Part shown: piece after piece, positions 6,942-14,363 of the stretch
Layout: each line of letters opens with the position of its first letter
How positions within the stretch are numbered: the first letter of the stretch is position 1
Assembly (NCBI GenBank): GCA_017430945.1
Contig: JAFRMB010000093.1
Coordinates: 1-20,934 of the forward strand
DNA length: 20,934 bases
Reading direction: 5' to 3'
From: Clostridia bacterium
GTDB taxonomy: Bacteria; Bacillota_A; Clostridia; Christensenellales; Aristaeellaceae
The notes under the pieces: model-generated
Seen by the model: the letters and a program-made list of their open reading frames with translations, nothing else
Database searches by the model: none
Told to the model about the DNA's origin: nothing
Made by a program: the position numbers and the translations under genes

Positions 6942-6987
6942 GTATCGTATCTGCGAGGTGTATCGCATGTATCGTGCCACATGTATC
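6942..6987. repeat. Five copies of GTATC upstream of the MATE remnant
   Basis: GTATC occurs at 6942, 6947, 6960, 6969 and 6983 within 46 bp (GATAC on the strand of the MATE fragment), about 40-85 nt upstream of its start codon. This is where a promoter or operators of the former transporter gene would be. No clear -35/-10 pair was found. It may be a relic of a regulatory site or chance. The rest of 6904-7196 holds no gene that I recognise. Confidence 0.3.
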
Positions 6988-7196
6988 CTGCCTGAGCGTA
7001 TTATGACACAGGATCATTAGTTTTGATGGCATTGAAAAATGGAGATTTCCGGCGCGATCATCCGTCGGCCAACCGATCCGCTGCCGGTGATGCCCGTGAC
7101 CCGAACAAGCTGTGGCGGTCATGCGCGAAGCAAAAGCCGTCCCTGCGTGCCCACATGGATCCGACGGGACATCAAATATCCGGACCGGGCAGAACA

Positions 7197-7223
7197 CGCC
7201 CGGGCTCGCCGTGAGCCCGGGCG
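7197..7223 (-). terminator. Strong hairpin 35 nt after mscS
   Basis: A perfect 11-bp GC-rich stem (CGCCCGGGCTC / GAGCCCGGGCG) with a 5-nt loop lies 35 nt past the stop of the MscS-type channel gene. There is no run of U on the minus strand after it, so it may be a weak intrinsic terminator or a transcript-protecting hairpin. Confidence 0.5.
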
Positions 7224-7258
7224 CGTTGATGATCACATCGCTGCCACCGGCCGTGCGG

Positions 7259-8050
7259 TCAGCCCTTCTGCTCGTTCACCACGCGCAGCGCAGGCGCCTG
7301 CACGCCCTTCGCGGCGAAGGCCTCCACGATGCTCTGGTTCAGGTCGAAGTACAGATCCCAGTAGTCCTCCGTCTTGCACCATACGCGCACGGTAAAGGTC
7401 ATGGCTTCGTTGGTGCCGCCGCTGACGCGCGCGAACGGAGCGGGATCCTGCAGTGCGAGCTTGCTGCCGGCCACCGCGTCCAGGATGCACCGCTGGATCT
7501 CCGCGGGCCTTTCGCTCTTGGCGCAGGAGAATTCGAGGTCCACCCGGCGCAGAGACTCCGCCGAATAGTCCACCACGTTCGCGTTCATCAGATTGCCGTT
7601 GGGCACGGTGATGCGCTTGTTGTCCACGGTCAGCAGCACCGTGTAAAACAGGTTGATGGACTGCACGACGCCGCTGGCACCCGCCGCATCCACGTAATCG
7701 CCGACGTTGAAGGGGCGGATGATCATCAGCAGTATGCCGCCTGCCAGGTTGCTCAGCGCGCCCTGCAGTGCCAGGCCGACAGCCACGCCGGCCGAGGCCA
7801 GCACGGCGATCACCTGGGCCATGGGGACGCCGAGGATGTTGATGACCCCGATGATCAGCATGATGTACAGCAGCCACTTGATGAAGTTCTTGATGAAGCG
7901 GGTCACCGTCGGATCCAGCTTGTCAAATCCCTTCACCCGGTCGACCAGCCGCATCAGATACTTGATGAGGTAGAACCCGACGATGCTGATGACGATCGCC
8001 AGTATGATGTTGCCGCATGCACCCGCCAGTATGTCCTTGAATTTATCCAT
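7259..8050 (-). CDS. mscS: Small-conductance mechanosensitive channel, MscS family
   Basis: The product is a 263-residue MscS-type channel of the cytoplasmic membrane that opens under membrane tension to release solutes after osmotic downshock. Three transmembrane segments are visible (about 13-34, 56-76 and 79-110). The last is the pore helix with the glycine/alanine-packed signature AGVAVGLALQGALSNLAGG, followed by IIRPFNVGDYV, the beta domain (about 112-175) and an alpha/beta C-terminal domain. The length is near that of E. coli MscS (286). The start at 8050 is chosen because GGGAGGT lies 7 nt upstream; an earlier in-frame start (8083) has no such site. It has its own promoter (8143-8171) and a hairpin after it, so it is probably a single-gene unit. 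No link to the sugar operon upstream is implied. Confidence 0.95.
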   Translation of the reverse strand: MDKFKDILAGACGNIILAIVISIVGFYLIKYLMRLVDRVKGFDKLDPTVTRFIKNFIKWLLYIMLIIGVINILGVPMAQVIAVLASAGVAVGLALQGALSNLAGGILLMIIRPFNVGDYVDAAGASGVVQSINLFYTVLLTVDNKRITVPNGNLMNANVVDYSAESLRRVDLEFSCAKSERPAEIQRCILDAVAGSKLALQDPAPFARVSGGTNEAMTFTVRVWCKTEDYWDLYFDLNQSIVEAFAAKGVQAPALRVVNEQKG

Positions 8051-8142
8051 CCGAATGACCTCCCTCTGTAATGGTCGAGACACCGCGCATCCTCCCCCGC
8101 TGAACTGCGAGGCCCGGATCGACGCCTATTTTTGCCACCTTC

Positions 8143-8171
8143 ATTATAGCAGGATAAACGGGGACTGTCTA
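8143..8171 (-). promoter_or_regulatory. mscS promoter
   Basis: On the minus strand TAGACA (8166-8171), 17 nt and TATAAT (8143-8148) form a good vegetative promoter with one mismatch to consensus in the -35 box. It predicts a leader of about 85 nt before the mscS start at 8050. Confidence 0.75.
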
Positions 8172-8518
8172 CCGTGATCGATCCATTTATCGCACCGATG
8201 TGCCGGTCCGGACGCCATGGTGAACGCAGACGGCACTTCATCGAAGCCACAGATCAGGCGATCACCCTTTGTCCCGGATCTCTTCCTGCGGCATCGTACA
8301 ATTGCGAAGCACAGCTTGTTCTCTGAAAGGGCACCTCTACATCCGGCAATAATAAAAGTAAAACGAAAAGACCGATGCCATCCATGCCAATCATGATCAT
8401 CAACAGATCCGTGATGCATGAACAGCATCGTCACGCTGCTCTGCAACATGTCATAATGGCTTTTCTCTTTTCAAATCGGTCGCGCCGGCAGTATCTGCCG
8501 GAATCACGATCTCAATGA
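8172..8518. other. Non-coding spacer between mscS promoter and operon terminator
   Basis: No open frame here has a convincing ribosome binding site, domain or coding composition. The stretch lies between the mscS promoter and the terminator of the sugar operon. I see no further structured element. Confidence 0.5.
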
Positions 8519-8562
8519 AACGCATGCACGCAAGCCTGTACCAGAACTTGCGTGCATGCGTT
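8519..8562 (-). terminator. Terminator of the sugar operon
   Basis: A perfect 16-bp stem (AACGCATGCACGCAAG and its complement, 12-nt loop) lies 42-86 nt beyond the last gene of the operon. On the minus strand it is followed by TTTCATT, a short, imperfect U tract. Length and position make it the likely operon end. The stem is symmetrical, so it could also stop plus-strand transcription. Confidence 0.75.
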
Positions 8563-8604
8563 GGAACCCGGCTTTCGCCAAGCTGTCGCCACATGGTCAC
8601 CACA

Positions 8605-9363
8605 TCAATCCAATACGCCCTTCAACCAGCGAACGATGTTCTGCCACAGCGGCGCGTAGCCCTCCCATTCACAGAACTCAACAGGCGACCAATGCGGAGA
8701 ACAATCGGTGGCGTATGCGCACACGCGGCCTTCGCCATACTTGCCCAGCACGATCATGGGATCGCCATCCACCTCGGCGATGACCTGTGCGTCCGGCTTA
8801 GGCAACAGCTTGTTATATCCCAACACCTCCGGCCATTCACCCGCGGGCAGGCCCCTGAAAATCGGGTGGTTCGGCGCGACAGGCGCAGGACGCACACCCT
8901 GGCAATTCTCACGTCGGTCATCGCCCACCAGTAGATTGACGGGCAGGATCTCCTCAATGGCAGTATCCTTATAGGCGCCTCGCGCCTGTATACCCTGGAA
9001 GGTCAGGTATCCGCCGATCATCACAAAGGCGCCGCCCCTGCTGACATATTCTCTAATCATATGCAGTTTGTTGGGGCACTTCTTCAGTGAGATAAAAGTA
9101 TCCATCGGCAGATTGAAGGTGTTTGCGCCACAGTCGCTGACCATCACCACGTCATAAGCACTCAAAGCCTCGACCGTGTCTGGAAAGTCATACTCCAAGC
9201 GGTGACTGGGAATGTGGGTGAATTCCACGAAGCCATCTTTCGTGAGCGCTGCTTTGATGTACTGCGTCGCTTCTTCATAGCGATCAAAGGTAAACACGTC
9301 GAAGCCCTTTGTTTCCTGGGTATGTACCATCCAGCTTTCGCCGATAAACAAGACTCGATACAT
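8605..9363 (-). CDS. Class I glutamine amidotransferase-like protein (ThuA-superfamily relative), last gene of the sugar operon
   Basis: This 252-residue protein has the flavodoxin-like fold of the class I glutamine amidotransferase superfamily, in the subgroup often annotated as GATase1-like/DUF1355. It begins with MYRVLFIGESWMVH, has a switch region ending VVMVSDCGAN, a GGAFVMIGGYLTFQG loop, and a C-terminal GEGRVCAYATDCSPHW then WQNIVRWLKG. The nucleophile-elbow cysteine of true amidotransferases is not evident (the loop reads MIGGYLTFQ), so glutamine hydrolysis is unlikely. The ATG at 9363 fits an AGGGAG site better than the in-frame GTG at 9372. It follows rbsD by 43 nt and precedes the operon terminator. 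Together with the ThuA-like gene at 14364-15104 it gives the operon two related proteins, perhaps acting on successive sugar intermediates. The exact activity is unknown. Confidence 0.75.
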   Translation of the reverse strand: MYRVLFIGESWMVHTQETKGFDVFTFDRYEEATQYIKAALTKDGFVEFTHIPSHRLEYDFPDTVEALSAYDVVMVSDCGANTFNLPMDTFISLKKCPNKLHMIREYVSRGGAFVMIGGYLTFQGIQARGAYKDTAIEEILPVNLLVGDDRRENCQGVRPAPVAPNHPIFRGLPAGEWPEVLGYNKLLPKPDAQVIAEVDGDPMIVLGKYGEGRVCAYATDCSPHWSPVEFCEWEGYAPLWQNIVRWLKGVLD

Positions 9364-9406
9364 GCAATTCACACTCCCTTGATTATATTGCAGAAGTTGG
9401 ACCTGG

Positions 9407-9802
9407 TCAGAAGTTCACACCGGCACGCAGTATGATATTTCGGTAGGGCTTGTTTTCACCGGTACGGATTATGGCAACTGCATTCTTGGAAAGCTCTTTG
9501 AATTCCTCATGAGGCACATACTTTTCTTCAACCTTGTTGAGCTTCGATACGATCTCCCGGCAGTCTTTGGGAAAGCGTTCCTTCAGCTCGGTTGCCAGCA
9601 CGATTGCCTCGTACACCAACTCTTTGGACACCGCCTCGAGCACATCGTCGAAGGAAGGTAAACCCACACGCACAGCCAGGTCGATACAGGGTACTCCCTT
9701 CGGGATCGGCAAGCCGACATCCGAGATGACGATATACTGCGTGTGCCCGATGGCAGCCAGCAGCCTGCTGATCTCACCATTCTGAATGCCAGTGTTCTTC
9801 AT
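9407..9802 (-). CDS. rbsD: D-ribose pyranase RbsD
   Basis: This 131-residue protein of the RbsD/FucU mutarotase family interconverts beta-pyranose and beta-furanose ribose, supplying the furanose form that ribokinase phosphorylates. The family pattern is present from end to end: His20 in GHTQYIVISD (same position as the catalytic His of E. coli RbsD), GLPIPKGV, LAVRVGLPSFDDVLEAV, YVPHEEFKEL and the C-terminal RTGENKPYRNIILRAGVNF. It is cytosolic and acts as a ring-shaped oligomer in known members. The ATG at 9802 follows a GAGGAGG site. It lies 24 nt after the TIM-barrel-like gene. RbsD with a ribokinase-type gene is the strongest evidence that the pathway ends in a ribose-like pentose. Confidence 0.95.
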   Translation of the reverse strand: MKNTGIQNGEISRLLAAIGHTQYIVISDVGLPIPKGVPCIDLAVRVGLPSFDDVLEAVSKELVYEAIVLATELKERFPKDCREIVSKLNKVEEKYVPHEEFKELSKNAVAIIRTGENKPYRNIILRAGVNF

Positions 9803-9826
9803 AGTGTTTCCTCCTCACTCAAACAG

Positions 9827-10687
9827 TTATTCGACAGTTCCCTTGATCGCACTGGTGACCAGCGGGCTGTTTCTGTTGGAGACACCCGGCTGCCGGCGCT
9901 CAATGGCAGCGCGGGCAAACTCTATGTCTTCAGCCGCTTCCCCCGGGTTGAAACAGCCGATACACACCATATCCTTTTCGCGGATAGTGTTGTAACTGAA
10001 ATTCAGTCCGACAAAGGGTGTCGTCCTGCCGGCGGCACAGGGTTTGATGGTAATAACTGGTTTTTTGGCTGCATGGATCACCTTGGCCACGCTTTCGATC
10101 TCAACCTGCATCAAAAAACCCATACAGTTGTAGATCTGAATATAGGTCTCCACGTCGTACCCATTCAGATCTGCATACTGTATGACCTCCGGCATGTGGG
10201 CGGACAGGCCCGGGATCATACCCGCATCCCGAATCATCTTCAGATAATCCGGCAGGCGGTCCATGGTCTCGGTATTCTTGTTGATCAGCTGTTCGATGCA
10301 GGAATGCAGCGGCAGGCAGAACTTCGCGCCATTTGCCGCGCATTTCCTGATCTCCATCTCCGCCTCATGGCGCGCCATGGGATTGTCATCCATGTTGAGG
10401 ATAGGCTCGTCGATGATGATCATTTCTTTGCCTGTGCGATCCTCCGCCATCTTGACTGCCCGGGACAGGTTGTGATCGACGTTAAAAAGCCCCAATACAG
10501 CGTCTATGCCTTCACGCAGAAACACCTCAAAGATCTCCGCAGAGGATTCAGGTGTATGATGGTGCTGGCGAATCATGGTATCGCCGGAAGCACTCCTGTG
10601 ACTGAAACCGGAGATCCAATTGCAACCGATAATCATACGAGGCATTGATATTCCGCCCACCATCGTTCTGGGAAAATGATGATCCAT
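9827..10687 (-). CDS. Conserved protein of unknown function, probably a TIM-barrel enzyme
   Basis: The product is 286 residues, cytosolic, with alternating strand/helix patterns suggesting a TIM barrel. Distinct motifs are MVGGISMPRMIIGCNWISG and SHRSASGDTMIRQHHH near the N-terminus, then IIDEPILNMDDNPMARHEAE, FCLPLHSCIEQLI, IPGLSAHMPEVIQYAD, and KPVITIKPCAAGRTTPF near the C-terminus. The clustered His, Asp and Glu residues look like an active site with a metal or acid/base pair. I recall this kind of protein only as an uncharacterised neighbour of sugar genes, and cannot give a reaction; an isomerase, epimerase or aldolase would fit the fold and context. The ATG at 10687 has a GAGGAG site 11 nt upstream; a later ATG at 10645 is possible but would remove the MVGG motif. 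The gap to the M81-type gene upstream is 22 nt. Confidence 0.75.
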   Translation of the reverse strand: MDHHFPRTMVGGISMPRMIIGCNWISGFSHRSASGDTMIRQHHHTPESSAEIFEVFLREGIDAVLGLFNVDHNLSRAVKMAEDRTGKEMIIIDEPILNMDDNPMARHEAEMEIRKCAANGAKFCLPLHSCIEQLINKNTETMDRLPDYLKMIRDAGMIPGLSAHMPEVIQYADLNGYDVETYIQIYNCMGFLMQVEIESVAKVIHAAKKPVITIKPCAAGRTTPFVGLNFSYNTIREKDMVCIGCFNPGEAAEDIEFARAAIERRQPGVSNRNSPLVTSAIKGTVE

Positions 10688-10709
10688 ATCCTTCCCTACT
10701 CCTCTTCAA

Positions 10710-12149
10710 TCAGATATCATCCACAGGAAAGATCGGCCTGTTGATGTGCTTGTAATTGAACTCGGCAACCATCTGGTAGCTCTCACCCGGCGTGTTCGAC
10801 ATGATATAGCTCTTTGTGAAGGTCTTGAGCTCCGGAAAGATGTAGCCGAACTTCGTGACCACTACATCGTAGCTACTTCCGTCCAGCCCGCAGGACTCGA
10901 ACTGCACGCGCTGAGTGAATGCCATGGGCTTGTCAGTGATGACGATGTCAATAGCGCCTGTGGATACGGTTGCCGCTTCACAGCGCTTGATCGGTGGGTT
11001 TGTCTCGATATCATAGGCCAACATGTCATGGCGGCCGCGATAGATCACATCAAGATCGATTGGCCGGGTTATATCGTCGATATCAACGCCCAGCTTAAGC
11101 CGGAACGCATCACCCGCCACGTGCTCCACGCAGGTTTCAAAAGCCTTGGGGTCATAGATTCCCACCACGAGTACGCGCTTGGCGGGATCGTTGATCTTCA
11201 GATACTCGTTCAGCAACACCAGGCTGCCGCCCGTGGTGCCGGCCGTGGGGTTATCGCCCATGTCCGTGACGCAAACCGGCGCTTCCAGTTCGTACAGAGA
11301 CGTCCTTGCCGTCTCCGCCGGAGGCAGGGATAACGTTTCAAAGGCAAATTCGCGGCGCTTTCCGAACACTAGCTCAGCCAGCTCGTCTGCTTTATCAGAG
11401 CAATACTGTTCATACTCCGGCGCTGACGGCACGATCATGACCGTCGAAGCGGTGCGCGGCGCATCCGTCCATGCAAAGCCGATATAGGTGCTGGCACACT
11501 CAATGGCTGGGTCATTGGCTTCCCAATCCTTCATCAAAGCAATGATGCTTTTGAAGGGCTCGGTGGTCGTCGCAGCCATCTCGCCCGGGAAGATCATCCG
11601 CAGTTTTCGAAGCTGTGGAAACATTCGATAACCGTTTTTAAGATAACTGACCAGCGCCTTTGCCGTGCGCCGATACGTATCCGGTTGGTCAGTGTGCGGC
11701 GCAGTATGATAGCATCGCATGATGTTGACCTTGGTAGCCATGTCAGGCTCGATATTGCCATGCAGATCCATACCGAAGGAAATGACGCAGTCGTCGCCAA
11801 CGATCTTCCGCATATCACAGGCCAACTTGTACTCGCCTGAGCCGATGTTCTCAACGTTCATGGCGCCATGGCAGAACATCCAGATACCGTCCACATCGGG
11901 ATGCGCGCGAAGTACATTCAGGATCTTTTCCTCAAAGAAAAGGTATGTCTTCTCCTCGACAACACCGTAAGACTCGGCCCTGGCATAGATCGAAGGGATC
12001 ATCTCGATATCTGCATCTCTAAAGATATCAACGACCGGAAGGTGCTCCAGTACCGCTGCACCTTCATAGAATTCGAAGCGATCGCGCGTCGTGAGGTTCG
12101 GACAAAAGTCATTGGATTCATGCGCAAACGCGCCGATCATAACCTTCAT
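10710..12149 (-). CDS. M81-family (MlrC-like) metallopeptidase-type protein
   Basis: The product has 479 residues covering both parts of the M81/MlrC family: the N-terminal DUF1485 domain (to about 290) and the MlrC C-terminal domain (about 300-475). Probable zinc ligands are Asp128 and His130 (GMDLHGNIEPD) and His148/His152 (YHTAPHTDQPDT); Glu11 (AFAHESNDF) and His94 (CHGAM) are also conserved. The founding member, MlrC, opens linearised microcystin in sphingomonads, but most family members sit in metabolic clusters and have no known substrate; they are best seen as zinc hydrolases of amide or related bonds. A second in-frame ATG lies 6 nt further upstream (12155), but the AGGAG site spaces better to 12149. 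Placement between a ribokinase and RbsD implies cleavage of a sugar-linked intermediate. No export signal is seen. Confidence 0.88.
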   Translation of the reverse strand: MKVMIGAFAHESNDFCPNLTTRDRFEFYEGAAVLEHLPVVDIFRDADIEMIPSIYARAESYGVVEEKTYLFFEEKILNVLRAHPDVDGIWMFCHGAMNVENIGSGEYKLACDMRKIVGDDCVISFGMDLHGNIEPDMATKVNIMRCYHTAPHTDQPDTYRRTAKALVSYLKNGYRMFPQLRKLRMIFPGEMAATTTEPFKSIIALMKDWEANDPAIECASTYIGFAWTDAPRTASTVMIVPSAPEYEQYCSDKADELAELVFGKRREFAFETLSLPPAETARTSLYELEAPVCVTDMGDNPTAGTTGGSLVLLNEYLKINDPAKRVLVVGIYDPKAFETCVEHVAGDAFRLKLGVDIDDITRPIDLDVIYRGRHDMLAYDIETNPPIKRCEAATVSTGAIDIVITDKPMAFTQRVQFESCGLDGSSYDVVVTKFGYIFPELKTFTKSYIMSNTPGESYQMVAEFNYKHINRPIFPVDDI

Positions 12150-12184
12150 AATCATTCACTCCTGTTCACTTTTGCTGTACTGCA

Positions 12185-13087
12185 TCAGCTATGCATCTCT
12201 TCCAACTCTGTGCGTTCAACTTCTTCCCGGTCCGGGATGGAAGGCGCTGCACCGCTGCGGCTGACAGCAATGGCAGATGCCTTGCTCGAAGTCTTCAGGA
12301 TCGAGGGGATATCACAGCCGGACCTAAGTCCCGACAGGAAATAGCCCACAAATGTATCCCCGGCCGCCGTGGTATCCACAGACTTCACCTTGAAAATGCT
12401 CTGACGATACCGCACATCGCCGTCTGCATAGACGCACCCGTGTTCGCCGAGAGTCAGCATGATCCGACATCCCGGAAACCGCTGCTGCATGATACGGATG
12501 ATTTCCTCATCATCCCGGCTGCCTGTGATCTGGCATCCTTCAATCTCGTTGAGGATGAATATGTCAACCAGGTCCAACACATCGGATGAAGCGAGGTCGC
12601 CCATCGGCGATGGATTCAACACGATGGTCATTCCCTTTTCTTTTGCCCGGGCGATCGCATAGGGCAGGTTGTTCACCTCATTCTGCATAAGCAGCATGTC
12701 CCCTGCCTCGAAATTGGAAAGGACCCCGTCTATCTCTGCCTCAGTCAGCCGGACATTTGCCCCTCCATAAATGACAATACAGTTCTGGCCGCTGGGTTCT
12801 ACCTGGATGATCGCGTGACCGGTTGGGTTTTCCGCATCGCACAGGATCATATCTGTGTTGGCCCCACACGCTGCTAAATAATCCACCAGCATGCGGCCAT
12901 CAGATCCGACTTTCCCAGCGTGATAGACCTGTACACCTGCACGCGCCAGTGCAACCGACTGGTTAAAGCCCTTGCCTCCGCAGTAGATGTTCAACGCAGA
13001 TGCCGCGATGGTTTCACCGGGCTTAACCGCATGGTCAACATTGTACACATGGTCGATGTTCAGAGAACCGATGTTCAATACTTTCAT
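12185..13087 (-). CDS. rbsK: PfkB-family sugar kinase, ribokinase type
   Basis: This 300-residue carbohydrate kinase phosphorylates a pentose with ATP; with RbsD beside it, D-ribose to ribose 5-phosphate is the likely reaction. The two PfkB signatures are present: GGKGFNQSVALARAG (37-51) and DTTAAGDTFVGYF, with catalytic Asp244. The substrate lid begins NIGSLNIDHVY, with Asp12 as in ribokinases. The start at 13087 is chosen because it gives the standard N-terminus (MKVLNIGSLN); the frame is open 27 codons further upstream but that part does not look like protein and overlaps inverted repeats. The ribosome binding site (AAAGGCGG) is modest. It comes 161 nt after the dehydrogenase gene, with possible RNA structures between, and 35 nt before the M81-type gene. 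Another pentose or pentulose cannot be excluded. Confidence 0.92.
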   Translation of the reverse strand: MKVLNIGSLNIDHVYNVDHAVKPGETIAASALNIYCGGKGFNQSVALARAGVQVYHAGKVGSDGRMLVDYLAACGANTDMILCDAENPTGHAIIQVEPSGQNCIVIYGGANVRLTEAEIDGVLSNFEAGDMLLMQNEVNNLPYAIARAKEKGMTIVLNPSPMGDLASSDVLDLVDIFILNEIEGCQITGSRDDEEIIRIMQQRFPGCRIMLTLGEHGCVYADGDVRYRQSIFKVKSVDTTAAGDTFVGYFLSGLRSGCDIPSILKTSSKASAIAVSRSGAAPSIPDREEVERTELEEMHS

Positions 13088-13140
13088 ATCAACCCGCCTT
13101 TGTCGAAATGCCGCTTCATCGGAGCTTACAATCCGATTAA

Positions 13141-13239
13141 AGCGATCGGTTGTTATCGATCGCTGCATGGGCTATGACGCCGACGCTCCTTAGGCGTCTG
13201 TAGTATTATTCGCTGTGTCGTTATGAACGGCACAGCGAA
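13141..13239. promoter_or_regulatory. Cluster of three inverted repeats between dehydrogenase and kinase genes
   Basis: Three hairpin-forming elements lie in the 161-nt gap. At 13209-13239 is a 12-bp stem with one G-U pair, 7-nt loop. At 13176-13198 GACGCC pairs with GGCGTC. At 13141-13164 AGCGATCG pairs with CGATCGCT across 8 nt. None is followed by a U tract on the minus strand, so full termination is not predicted. They could set differential expression within the operon by processing or stabilising mRNA, or the 8-bp repeat could be an operator. Confidence 0.5.
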
Positions 13240-13248
13240 AACCCATCA

Positions 13249-14220
13249 TCAGTCGAACAGGATGACGCCCTTCATATAATCGTCGCCCTTGTCGCAGGAG
13301 CGCTGGAAGATGTACTCCATCTCCTCCGCATTGTCGTAATGCGCCACGTGGGTCACCAGCTTGCCCGGATCGTAAATGCCGCGCTTCACCAACGCATAAG
13401 TGCGAGGCAGCAGCTCTGTGTAGTGGTCATTTGCCATGGGGGAGACATTGTAAACCTTCAGTCCACCCAAGTGCCATTTCGTTCCGTCAAAGGTGACCTT
13501 GCCGCGATGGAAACTTCCGATTATCAACTTGCCCGCCTGACGCGTAAGCGAATCGGCCAGCATGAAGCCCGAATCAGAGGCCCCGAAGTCGATCACAACA
13601 TCCGCGCCGCCCTTGGCCTGGATCTCGGTGATGACCTTCTTGCCCTCTTCGCTCTCGGGATCAAGCACCTCAGTGGCGCCGTAGGCCTTGGCCATCTCGC
13701 GGCGATCCTCACGGATCTCGAACACGGTCAGCCGGCCCCAAGGTTCCGCGCGCAGGCCCATCATGGTCAGCGTACCCATGTAACCGGCGCCGACCAGCAC
13801 GACGTGGTCGCCCGGATCGATGCGGGTGTTGTAGAGTACGTTCACGACACAGCAGGTGGGCTCAAAGACGACCTTCGCCCAGTCCTCGGTGTCATCCGGC
13901 AGCTTGACCAGGCAATCCTGCGTGACCGTAAAGTATTCGCACATCATCTCGTTGGAACCTGATGCACAAAATACCTTGTCGCCAACCTTGAGGCCAGTCA
14001 CGTCCGCGCCGACCTTGTAGACCTCACCCACACCCTCATGGCCGATCACATAGGGCATTGGACCGGGCGCATTGACGCCCCTGTACAGCCAGGAATCCCA
14101 GCAGCACAGGCCGCAGGCTTTCGTCTTGACCATGACCTCGTTTCCCTTGGGCTCCGGCACGTCGTACTTCAGGATGCCCAACTTCATATAATCAGTAACA
14201 AACACGCCATTAGCGAGCAT
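13249..14220 (-). CDS. Zinc-type medium-chain dehydrogenase (sugar or polyol dehydrogenase-like)
   Basis: This 323-residue MDR-superfamily NAD(P)-dependent dehydrogenase resembles threonine, sorbitol and related polyol dehydrogenases. Catalytic zinc ligands are likely Cys39 (KACGLCCWDSW) and His61-Glu62 (GHEGVGEV). The coenzyme fold shows VVLVGAGYMGTLTMMGL, followed by an acidic residue in VFEIRED at the end of the second strand, which favours NAD. The structural-zinc loop with four closely spaced cysteines is missing, as in shorter family members. The ATG at 14220 follows AAGAGGTG after 7 nt. It lies between the ThuA-like and ribokinase genes. In the ThuA/ThuB system of rhizobia a dehydrogenase and ThuA act together on 3-keto sugars; by analogy this enzyme may oxidise the imported sugar, although ThuB belongs to a different dehydrogenase family. 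The substrate is unknown. Confidence 0.9.
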   Translation of the reverse strand: MLANGVFVTDYMKLGILKYDVPEPKGNEVMVKTKACGLCCWDSWLYRGVNAPGPMPYVIGHEGVGEVYKVGADVTGLKVGDKVFCASGSNEMMCEYFTVTQDCLVKLPDDTEDWAKVVFEPTCCVVNVLYNTRIDPGDHVVLVGAGYMGTLTMMGLRAEPWGRLTVFEIREDRREMAKAYGATEVLDPESEEGKKVITEIQAKGGADVVIDFGASDSGFMLADSLTRQAGKLIIGSFHRGKVTFDGTKWHLGGLKVYNVSPMANDHYTELLPRTYALVKRGIYDPGKLVTHVAHYDNAEEMEYIFQRSCDKGDDYMKGVILFD

Positions 14221-14363
14221 TTATGAACACCTCTTTCTGAAATCGCTTCTGCCTTTCACATTCCCGCCCCGCACCCTATGAAGGGGCAGCGGAAACATCC
14301 ATACCAGCGTTAGCTGCATCAACCGACGCACTTTCTGTATAGATGTACACGAACCGGCAATGA

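Noticed and set aside
7112..8071. Long plus-strand open frame opposite mscS
   Set aside because: It mirrors an intact MscS gene and has the His/Asp/Val-rich composition of an antisense frame.
8144..8449. Minus-strand open frame of 101 codons upstream of mscS
   Set aside because: It has no good ribosome binding site, unusual composition and no recognisable domain, and overlaps the mscS promoter.
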